Source: Shewanella sp. Choline-02u-19
Lineage (GTDB): Bacteria; Pseudomonadota; Gammaproteobacteria; Enterobacterales; Shewanellaceae
Direction of reading: 5' to 3'
DNA: 64,000 nt
Assembly (NCBI RefSeq): GCF_002836205.1
Contig: NZ_PJBE01000013.1
Span: forward strand, 1,612,001 to 1,676,000
Below the pieces are notes generated by a model, which had not been told where the DNA came from, did not search any database, and saw nothing but the letters and a program-made list of their open reading frames with translations. A program made the position numbers and the translations under genes. Shown here one piece after another: positions 35,589 through 43,900 of the stretch; within the stretch, counting starts at the first letter, position 1; the number at the start of each line of letters is the position of its first letter.

Positions 35589-35589
35589 C

Positions 35590-35829
35590 TTACGCTCCTA
35601 AAAATTCTTCTAATGCTTCGAGGTCAAATGGCCAGTTTAGTTCACTATTACACCCTGTCTTTTTAATGACAGGAATGCGAGTGCCGTAAACTTCAGCTAA
35701 TTGATCGTTATTGCAAATATCTTGGGCAACAAAGGTTACTTGTGTTTGTTGAAGTAACCCTGCTGCAAGTTCACACAGGTGGCAGGCATCTGTGTGATAT
35801 AAAATAATGGAACAGGCCTTACTCGGCAT
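35590..35829 (-). CDS. Glutaredoxin-like family protein
   Basis: 79-residue protein with a thioredoxin fold. The N terminus has a glutaredoxin-type redox motif, LYHTDACHLCELAAGLL (CHLC), and the cis-proline region TRIPVIKK, which together support thiol-disulfide or glutathione-linked chemistry. The family is the short 'glutaredoxin family protein/DUF836' type often encoded beside uup. The frame extends upstream into rlmKL, but the ATG at 35829 matches the start of the fold and overlaps the rlmKL stop by 11 bases; its own stop is one base from the uup start. The partner is unknown; the tight packing suggests co-regulation with the ribosome-related neighbours. Confidence 0.85.
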   Translation of the reverse strand: MPSKACSIILYHTDACHLCELAAGLLQQTQVTFVAQDICNNDQLAEVYGTRIPVIKKTGCNSELNWPFDLEALEEFLGA

Positions 35830-37954
35830 GCGTAATAAGCCAGGTATTATGGATCTGCGGATTACGCTTATAATCGAGTGGTAGCGTCTGGTTATCAATG
35901 TTTTTCACACTCATACCAGCCGCTTCTAAATCCGCAATTTCCATCTTAAATTTACGCTTATTGTTCGAGAAAATAATCTCGCCGCCTGGGTTAAGTAGCT
36001 TGATTAAATTACTGAGCAATGGAACATGATCGCGCAACACATCGAAAGAGTCTTCCATGCGCTTTGAATTTGAGAAGGTTGGTGGATCGACAAAGATCAG
36101 GTCAAAGCGGTCATGAGTACGTTTAATCCACTGTAAACAGTTAGCTTGAACAAACTGATATTTATCATCATTCAAACCATTCAGTGCAAAGTTCTCTTTC
36201 GCCCAATTGATATAGGTATTTGACATATCAACAGTGGTGACCGAAGTTGCGCCGCCCATTGCAGCATGAACCGAAGCTGTTCCGGTATAAGCAAATAGAT
36301 TACACACACTGCGGCCTTTAGATTTTTCGCCAACCAACTTACGAGTTAACCTATGGTCCAAAAATAATCCAGTATCAAGGTACTCTTTAAGATTAAGTTT
36401 AAACTTTGCACCGTACTCAGTAGTAATCAATTCAAGCTTGTTTACACTGACTTTTTCATATTGAGTGGTGCCCTTTTTGCGCTCACGGGTTTTCAAAACA
36501 ATATTATTTGGATCGATCCCTATCGCATGCGGCAAAGAAATAAGCACATCGGTTAGACGACGCTTTGAGACTGACTCAGGAATTTCAGAAGGCGCAGCGT
36601 ATTCATAAATAACCACGTGGTCGAGGTACTTATCGATAGCAACATTGTATTCAGGAATGTCGGCATCATATAAACGATAACTGTCGATACCCTCTTTTTT
36701 GGCCCACTTTTGTAACTGTTTAAAGTTCTTTTTAAGACGATTAGCAAAAGGTACCGCAATGTCACTGACATCACCGTCTCTTTGAATATTCGCCGGATCA
36801 ACTCGGCGAGTGTTCTCTGCGTGGACAGTATAAAGATTGAAAGCACATTCTAGTGCGCCGTTATTCATCTTCATCTGTTTATCGGCTTTAAGCTTTAACG
36901 CTGATAACAGTTCGACATCGCTATTCAGTATTGCCAAGCTCCAGCCACCAAACTCAGCTTTAAACTTATCGCCTAGTTGGTAGTAAAGCTGTAGCAAAGA
37001 GGTCACATTACCCAGTCTTTCACCATAAGGCGGGTTAGTAATTAAATAACCGCTAGCCTCAGGAGGAGCTACATTCAACGCGTCACATACATCAAAATTA
37101 ATCAACTCTGATACGCCGGCATTTTCGGCATTATGCTTAGCCAACGAGACCAATCTTGAGTCTATATCTGAGCCATAAAACTTGACTTTACAACGCGTTT
37201 TACCAATCGATGCACGTGCACGCGCTTCATCGAGTAGTTCTTGCCATACTTTATCGTTATGAGGTAACCACTTCTCAAAACCAAAACGTTCTCGATGGAT
37301 CCCTGGCGCAATATCACATGCCAACATAGCCGCTTCAATCAAGATTGTACCGCTACCGCAAAAAGGATCGAGCAAGGTAACTGGTGACGTTTTCCAGCCA
37401 CTGCGTACTAGCATGTTTGCCGCGAGGTTTTCTTTTAGCGGCGCTTCACCCGTTGTTGAACGGTAGCCACGTTTGTGCAATGCAGGCCCAGAGAAGTTTA
37501 TGCCGAGGGTAATTTCACCGCGGCGATAATGTGCATCAATTTTGTAGTCTGCATCTATTTTTTCAACATTGGGACGCGCAAAATCATCATCACGAAAACG
37601 GTCAACAATCGCATCTTTAATCTTCAAAGCACCAAATTGGGTATTATTAATAAAACCACCCATGCCATGAAAATCAACACTGAAAGTACTACGATTAGAG
37701 AACTGCATCTGCCAGTCAATACCATAAGCGGCATTGTAGAGCTGTTCTGGAGATTCACACGGACCTTTATAGATCACTAAAATGATTCTGCTGGCTAGTC
37801 GCGACCACAAGGTGATCCGATAACCAAGTTCTAGAGAAGCAGAAAAATAAACCCCCGCGACACTTTCTTTGATATCTGAAGCGCCAAGCTCCGCTAATTC
37901 AAGCGATAACGCGTATTCGTAGCCCCGAGGAGCTGCAGCAAAAAATTTTAACAT
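35819..37954 (-). CDS. rlmL: Bifunctional 23S rRNA methyltransferase RlmKL (G2069-N7/G2445-N2)
   Basis: 711 residues, a fusion of two Rossmann methyltransferases that modify 23S rRNA before subunit assembly. The N-terminal part (1-390) holds a THUMP RNA-binding domain and RlmL (G2445-N2) with DPFCGSGTILIEAAML and the N2-specific NPPYGERLG motif. The C-terminal part (about 440-711) is RlmK (G2069-N7) with NLFAYTGTASVHAAMGGA and VDPPTFSNSKRM. It heads the rlmKL-glutaredoxin-uup-DUF3466 operon, and in E. coli rlmL is also next to uup. The ATG start at 37954 begins the conserved MLKFFAAAPRGYE. Confidence 0.96.
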   Translation of the reverse strand: MLKFFAAAPRGYEYALSLELAELGASDIKESVAGVYFSASLELGYRITLWSRLASRIILVIYKGPCESPEQLYNAAYGIDWQMQFSNRSTFSVDFHGMGGFINNTQFGALKIKDAIVDRFRDDDFARPNVEKIDADYKIDAHYRRGEITLGINFSGPALHKRGYRSTTGEAPLKENLAANMLVRSGWKTSPVTLLDPFCGSGTILIEAAMLACDIAPGIHRERFGFEKWLPHNDKVWQELLDEARARASIGKTRCKVKFYGSDIDSRLVSLAKHNAENAGVSELINFDVCDALNVAPPEASGYLITNPPYGERLGNVTSLLQLYYQLGDKFKAEFGGWSLAILNSDVELLSALKLKADKQMKMNNGALECAFNLYTVHAENTRRVDPANIQRDGDVSDIAVPFANRLKKNFKQLQKWAKKEGIDSYRLYDADIPEYNVAIDKYLDHVVIYEYAAPSEIPESVSKRRLTDVLISLPHAIGIDPNNIVLKTRERKKGTTQYEKVSVNKLELITTEYGAKFKLNLKEYLDTGLFLDHRLTRKLVGEKSKGRSVCNLFAYTGTASVHAAMGGATSVTTVDMSNTYINWAKENFALNGLNDDKYQFVQANCLQWIKRTHDRFDLIFVDPPTFSNSKRMEDSFDVLRDHVPLLSNLIKLLNPGGEIIFSNNKRKFKMEIADLEAAGMSVKNIDNQTLPLDYKRNPQIHNTWLITHAE

Positions 37955-38377
37955 CGATAGATAGACACTGAATAAAAATTAGTTGGTGATTATACCTGTA
38001 AGCGCCACTAAATGATAAAAAGATATTGTCTTAAAATCGATATATTGTGGGAGTTTCAATGAAACGCTTGTGTTTTTCAGGGCTTTGCGATGAGGTGCGA
38101 GGCATTAATCGATGAAAACCTAAAATAGATTAGTGTCAGTAACGGAAAAAAAAGCGCCAAACTGTTCAATAAAAGCACAGATTAACCATTGAGACATAAT
38201 TTGTCTAACTGCCTAAAACTGCAACACTTTGTAACTAGCCGCTATCCTCTATTGCTCACAACTCCGTAGCATGTAAACTGCATAAAAAACACCAACACAA
38301 CAAATGCGCCACATAAATCATCAAAATGGATCCTCACCCTTGCTCTGAATTACAAACCATAATAATAAGGTCTAAAT
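37955..38377. other. Intergenic region between rlmKL and the cyclophilin gene
   Basis: 423 bases between divergent genes. It must hold both promoters. The only coding-like signal is an 18-codon ORF at 38059-38115 preceded by GGGAG, with an inverted repeat GTTTCA-A-TGAAAC at its start. The rest is AT-rich with no recognisable structured RNA or repeat. Confidence 0.4.
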
Positions 38378-38974
38378 ATGAAAAAGCTGTTCCCACTACT
38401 AGCCTGTCTAACCATTGTCGCTTGTGGCTCTGAGAGTTCAGATAGCCCAGAGCCACCAAAAGTAGTACCAGAGCTAAAAGCAGATGTGTGTTATTTAATG
38501 TCAACGACTAAAGGCGATATGACTCTGGCAGTTGATCTAACCAATATGCCGGTTACAGGACAGAATTTTAAGGAGTATGTCGATACAGGCTTTTACAATG
38601 CCACTCTTTTTCATCGAACCATTAACAACTTTATGATCCAAGGTGGAGGTTTCACCACAGGGCTTGTTTTTAAGCCTACCAATGACCCGATTATTAACGA
38701 AGCGAGTGTTGGCATAAGTAATGATCGCGGTACAGTTGCAATGGCACGAACCGATAATCCCAACTCAGCTACATCGCAATTTTTTATCAATATATTAGAT
38801 AACCCACACTTAAATGCATCAGCTTCGAGTGCCGGTTATGCGGTATTTGGCCAGGTGATTAGTGGTATGGAAGTCGCTGACCAAATTAGTATTGTTACTA
38901 CTCAAGGAAATGATACTCCAGTAGACGAAATTCTAATTAATAGCGTTGTCGAAATCAGTTGCCCAACAAGTTAA
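38378..38974 (+). CDS. Cyclophilin-type peptidyl-prolyl cis-trans isomerase, lipoprotein
   Basis: 198 residues. It begins with a lipoprotein signal (MKKLFPLLACLTIVACGSES; lipobox IVAC) and a Ser/Pro/Glu-rich linker. The rest is a bacterial PpiA/PpiB-type cyclophilin: FKEYVDTGFYNATLFHRTINNFMIQGGGF, then MARTDNPNSATSQFFINILDN and YAVFGQVISGMEVADQI. The catalytic FHR arginine and the QGG and SQFFIN stretches are intact, so it should be active. Predicted location is membrane-anchored in the periplasm, where it would assist folding of envelope proteins. It stands alone on the plus strand between rlmKL and zapC, and a strong terminator follows. Confidence 0.92.
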   Translation: MKKLFPLLACLTIVACGSESSDSPEPPKVVPELKADVCYLMSTTKGDMTLAVDLTNMPVTGQNFKEYVDTGFYNATLFHRTINNFMIQGGGFTTGLVFKPTNDPIINEASVGISNDRGTVAMARTDNPNSATSQFFINILDNPHLNASASSAGYAVFGQVISGMEVADQISIVTTQGNDTPVDEILINSVVEISCPTS

Positions 38975-39014
38975 TCCACTTTTATTACCATATTAAAGCA
39001 CTAGCTTACAGTAT

Positions 39015-39056
39015 TAAAAAACCGGCAACTGAATAACATCAGTTGCCGGTTTTTTA
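39015..39056. terminator. Strong terminator between the cyclophilin gene and zapC
   Basis: 12-base-pair stem ACCGGCAACTGA / TCAGTTGCCGGT flanked by an A-run and a T-run; it can serve both convergent genes. Confidence 0.88.
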
Positions 39057-39114
39057 TGCATTAAATAGAGAAAAAAATAACGAGTTACAACTTTAAAGCT
39101 GATACATATATTGA

Positions 39115-39648
39115 TTATGCGACGTTTATTTTTCTCTCAACAGTTAAAGGCGCTAAACGATTATGCATAACCTTAATAGTTTCGAATTGAGTCAATTGTT
39201 TTGAATCCGTTAAGCGGCATTCTGGGGATAAGATCATCATAAGCGATGCTTGTAATCCTGACTCAATAACCATTGCTGAGACACTATGCTCACAGGTTCT
39301 CAGTTGGAAAATCTTACCTATATCGCTATAAACACATTCGTGTGATGCTTCGAAAAACCAAGACTTAGGCATTTGTGGTTTTAATAAAAAATGTGCAGCA
39401 GTAGCATTTAATGCTATTTGGACGATAAGCGCATCGTTTAGAGAAAGGGTTCTTGATAAACAGTCAACCAAAGCAATATAGAACTTAGCATGTTCAACGC
39501 TAAATTCAGTTGTAATTTTGGCATCAGGTATTAGGGACTTTAATTTATAAGGTGATAGAAATTCCATATCACGACCTAACGAAACAGTTAATACACCATA
39601 TGTTTCGTTATATCCCCATTGCCAATCCCTTTTTGGCATTAATAACAT
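39115..39648 (-). CDS. zapC: Cell division protein ZapC
   Basis: 177 residues. ZapC stabilises FtsZ protofilaments by bundling them at the division ring. Recognised by conserved blocks shared with E. coli ZapC: KRDWQWGYNE near the start, LKPQMPKSWFF in the middle, MVIESGLQASLMMIL and KVMHNRLAPL near the end. The position next to pyrD matches E. coli, although ycbX is missing from between zapC and rlmKL. The ATG at 39648 has an AAAGGT site seven bases upstream; an in-frame ATG three codons later is possible. The upstream gap contains a large nested hairpin. Confidence 0.9.
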   Translation of the reverse strand: MLLMPKRDWQWGYNETYGVLTVSLGRDMEFLSPYKLKSLIPDAKITTEFSVEHAKFYIALVDCLSRTLSLNDALIVQIALNATAAHFLLKPQMPKSWFFEASHECVYSDIGKIFQLRTCEHSVSAMVIESGLQASLMMILSPECRLTDSKQLTQFETIKVMHNRLAPLTVERKINVA

Positions 39649-39728
39649 AATGTTTACCTTTATTTAGATACAATTGAATAATAGATGAAAATTTCATCAA
39701 TATCAAAATAAATTTAAACTAAACATTA

Positions 39729-39795
39729 CGATCATATAAAACAAAAAACGATCATCTGGATCTATTGCGAGATCTAAATGATCGTTTTATGATCG
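39729..39795 (-). terminator. Nested inverted repeats between pyrD and zapC, probable pyrD terminator
   Basis: An 11-bp perfect stem AAAACGATCAT (39745-39755) / ATGATCGTTTT (39778-39788) with an inner GATCT/AGATC pair, followed on the minus strand by a T-rich run. The heptamer CGATCAT occurs at 39729 and 39749 and its complement at 39778 and 39789, so an alternative outer pairing is possible. Terminator or attenuator before zapC. Confidence 0.7.
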
Positions 39796-39822
39796 ATTAA
39801 TTAATCAACCATGCTATTGCTG

Positions 39823-40842
39823 TTATTTTATACGGTATGCTTCAACAATTTCTTTTATTAATTGTGGACCTTGATAAATAAATCCAGAATAAATCTGCAC
39901 CATTTGAGCACCCGCATCTAATTTATCCAAAGCATCGGCTGCACTATTAATACCACCAACCCCAATGATAGGCACTTGTCCTTTAAGACAATCTGACAAT
40001 TGCTTTATTACCACTGTCGACAATGAATTCAGTGGCTTACCACTTAAACCACCGGCTTCGTTTGCATTGAGCAAACCACTAACCCCATCACGAGTTAAGG
40101 TTGTGTTGGTGGCAATTACCGCATCAAATTCATTACGAATAAGTGAATCTGCAATCTTTTCAATCTCTTCGATTGAAAGGTCTGGTGCGATTTTTAATGC
40201 TATTGGTACATATTTCCCATGCTTTTCTGCAAGATCCTTCTGCTTCTGCTTAAGTGATCCTAAAAGATCATCGAGCAGATCACCATATTGTAGCGATCGT
40301 AAACCGGGCGTATTGGGTGAAGAAATATTAACCGCAATGTACGCTGCATATGGATAAACTTTATCCATACAGATCAAATAATCATCTTTTCCTTGCTCAA
40401 CGGGGGTGTCTTTGTTCTTACCTATATTCACACCGACCATTGCTGCTGATTTAACCGCTTTCAGATTCACAACCAGACTATCTACGCCTTTGTTGTTAAA
40501 ACCCATACGATTAATAATCGCTTTAGCAGGTTTAAGTCTAAACAACCTGGGTTGGTCATTACCTGCTTGAGGACGTGGCGTAACGGTACCGACTTCAACG
40601 TGACCAAATCCCATCGCATAAAATGCATCAATACATTCACCATCTTTATCCATTCCCGCCGCTAAGCCGACTGGATTTGGAAATGTCAGGCCCATCATAG
40701 TGACTGGTGCAGGTTTTATCTTTTGCGCATAGAAGCAGTTTAGTGGTGAATTGCCTGTGGATTTTAAACTGCCGATAGCGAAATTATGCGCCAATTCAGG
40801 ATCCATCTGAAACATGAACTTTTGTGCGATTTTATAAAACAT
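39823..40842 (-). CDS. pyrD: Dihydroorotate dehydrogenase (quinone), class 2
   Basis: 339-residue FMN enzyme that oxidises dihydroorotate to orotate in pyrimidine synthesis and passes electrons to the quinone pool. It has the class 2 N-terminal helices that bind the inner membrane (MFYKIAQKFMFQMDPELAHNF). The active-site stretch NISSPNTPGLRSLQ carries the catalytic serine of class 2 enzymes, and FMN contacts are seen in GLAAGMDKDG, NRMGFNNKG and IGVGGINSAADA. Downstream order pyrD-zapC matches E. coli. The ATG at 40842 is close after the gdhB terminator, so pyrD has its own promoter. Confidence 0.97.
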   Translation of the reverse strand: MFYKIAQKFMFQMDPELAHNFAIGSLKSTGNSPLNCFYAQKIKPAPVTMMGLTFPNPVGLAAGMDKDGECIDAFYAMGFGHVEVGTVTPRPQAGNDQPRLFRLKPAKAIINRMGFNNKGVDSLVVNLKAVKSAAMVGVNIGKNKDTPVEQGKDDYLICMDKVYPYAAYIAVNISSPNTPGLRSLQYGDLLDDLLGSLKQKQKDLAEKHGKYVPIALKIAPDLSIEEIEKIADSLIRNEFDAVIATNTTLTRDGVSGLLNANEAGGLSGKPLNSLSTVVIKQLSDCLKGQVPIIGVGGINSAADALDKLDAGAQMVQIYSGFIYQGPQLIKEIVEAYRIK

Positions 40843-40857
40843 GTTTTCTCCTAGACC

Positions 40858-40889
40858 GAAAAAAGCCCCGGCATTTGCCAGGGCTTCTG
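40858..40889 (-). terminator. Terminator of gdhB
   Basis: Minus strand AGCCCTGGC-AAAT-GCCGGGGCTTTTTT, directly after the gdhB stop and before pyrD. Confidence 0.88.
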
Positions 40890-40901
40890 ATTTATATCAG
40901 A

Positions 40902-43900
40902 TTACTTTTGACCTTCACAATGAAGGATCAAAAGATTAAGTTCACGTAGGGCTACAGAGAACTTAGCAAACTCATGGCTTTGCGAAGTCTTGAAATCAGC
41001 CAGCATATGGAACCATCGTTCCAACAAGCCTTGATTTGATTCAATCCATTCTGAAATGATCTTGCTAGCATCACAGCTTTCAGTACAAGTTCTCAAGACA
41101 ACTGAACTCAGTGAACGCTGTTGCCAATCAAGCTCTTCTCTAAATGCAGCTCTTGCCAGTGCTTGCCAATGATTCGTTACCGGTTGTGCACTAATTTGTT
41201 CGAGGAACCAATGTAGATCAACACTAGCGCCTAACTTAAAGTAAGTTTCCGCAACCAAGGGAACTGGCTTGGCCTCGAGATCACAAATTTGTGCAATATC
41301 TAACGCGGAGAATAACGTGCTCACGTTAGCCACGACCATCGCTACATCTTCTGGTACACCTTCTTTAATCAGTGCATCAGACTCTGCGCGTATGCCTGCA
41401 ACTTCATCGTTAACCATATATTGATGCACATTTGCTTTAAGCTCATCAAAGACGGGTCTAAAGAATTCAATAGTCTGTTCAATATTTAGGTTACGGTTAC
41501 GATGACGTAAGAACCAACGGCTAGCACGACGAATATTGCGTCGTAACTGATGTAACATTTCGCACTGTACAACAGCTGGGATAATGCCATTTAGATCAGT
41601 AATTGATTTAGTTAAATCAGCCAAACCAAACACTTCGCGAGCCATAGTGTAACAAATGGCAGCTTCAGCTACTGAGGCACCTGTCTCATCTTGCATACGT
41701 TGAACAAAATTAAGACCCATGTCATTAACGAGTTCATTCGCTAATGAAGTAGCAATAATTTCACCGCGCAGTGGATGAGCCGCCATATTGACCGTGTACT
41801 TTTCTTGAAGTTGCTGCGGGAAATAGGCAACCAATAACTGACTTAAGAAGCTATCTTCCGTGATTTCAACGGTCAACAATTGCTCTTTAAGCACCATCTT
41901 AGCGTAAGCAACGAGTACAGAAAGCTCTGGACGAGTCAGTGACTTGCCATTAACTAAACGATCAGCAAGCTCGTCTTCATTAGGTAAGAACTCAAGCGCT
42001 CTGTCCAACTTACCCTCTTTTTCGAGGTAATGGATAAAACGAATTTGATCTTTTAATTGCTCAGCACCACGCACCTGAGTAACAGAGATAGTACGCGTCT
42101 GATCTTTACAGTCTTGCAGAACGATACGGCTAACTTCATCCGTCATATCTACTAACAAGCGGTTACGTTGTTTAACGGTCATTTCGCCATCAGCCACTAA
42201 CGCATTAAGTAAAATCTTAATGTTTACTTCGTTATCAGAGCAATCAACACCACCCACGTTATCAACAAAGTCGGTATTCATGCGGCCGCCATTAGCGCAA
42301 TATTCAATACGACCTAATTGAGTACAGCCTAAGTTTCCGCCTTCACCAACAACTTTGGCTCGAACTTCGTTACCGTTAACACGGATAGAATCATTGGCGC
42401 GATCGCCAACTTCTGCATGTGTTTCTCTTGTGGCCTTAACATAAGTGCCAATACCGCCATTCCAGATCAAATCAACCTGCATTTTGAGTAACTCTTTGAG
42501 TAACTCAAGGGGGGGCATTGAGGCTTTTTGAGTGCCTAACATCTTCTTCATTTCTGCAGAGAGTGGAATAGACTTCGCAGAACGCAGGAATATTCCGCCA
42601 CCTTTCGAGATTAACTCAGCGTTGTAATCTTCCCAGCTTGAACGAGGTAATGCGAATAAACGCTCACGTTCGACATAGCTGCTAACAGCGTCAGGATTAG
42701 GGTCAATAAAGATATGCATGTGGTTGAAAGCAGCAACTAAGCGAATATGCTTAGACAACAACATGCCATTACCAAATACATCACCTGCCATGTCGCCGAC
42801 AGCTAAACAGCTAAAGTCTGTTGTTTGGCAATTAACGCCCATTTCACGGAAATGACGTTTAACAGATTCCCATGCACCACGTGCTGTAATTCCCATCTTC
42901 TTATGGTCATAACCGTTACTACCACCAGAAGCGAACGCATCGCCAAGCCAGAAGTTGTATTCGTCAGCGATTTCGTTGGCAATATCTGAGAACGTCGCCG
43001 TACCTTTATCGGCTGCAACGACTAAATATGGATCATCTTCATCGTGTCGAACCACATTTATAGGGGCTACAAGTTCGCCATTAATAATGTTATCGCTAAT
43101 GTCGAGTAAGCCACGAATGAATAGACGATAGCACTCTTGTCCTTCGGCAAAAAAGGCTTCACGGCCGCCGTCTGTTGGCAGTTGCTTACAAACAAAACCG
43201 CCTTTAGCACCCACAGGAACAATTACCGTATTCTTAACTTGCTGTGCTTTTACAAGGCCAAGCACTTCAGTTCGGAAATCTTCTCTTCTGTCAGACCAAC
43301 GCAATCCACCACGAGCCACTTTACCGCCACGTAGATGTACACCTTCAACCCGAGGTGAATAAACGAAGATTTCAAACTTAGGTAATGGCTTTGGCATCTC
43401 AGGGATAAGTTCTGGTGCGAACTTGAAGGAGATATATGATTTTGCGCTACCTAAAGCACTAACTTGATAGAAGTTAGTACGATTTGTTGCATTGATTAAA
43501 TCAAGATAGCGGCGAATAATTCTGTCGTCATCTAAGCTTGAAACGTCATCGAGGCGAAGATCGATCTGCTCAATAAACTTGTTTAGTGTACGCGTCTTCA
43601 ACTTTGGATTAAATTTTCGAATGTACATTTTAACGAGTAAATCAGCTATTTGAGGATAGCTAGAAAACGTTTCTTCGATGTAAGCTTGGCTAAAGGTAGA
43701 GTCAATTTGACGCATGTATTTAGCGTAAGCTCGCAATACAGACACTTCACGACCCGTCAAACCGGTTGATAGTATCAAGCGGTTAAAACCATCATCTTCA
43801 AGCTCTTTTTTCCACACTTGCGACAGTGCAGTTTGGAATCGCTCTTGGCTATCAGCTAAATTGTCAGTGGCAACAGCTTGTGTTGTCATGAGGAAATCCA

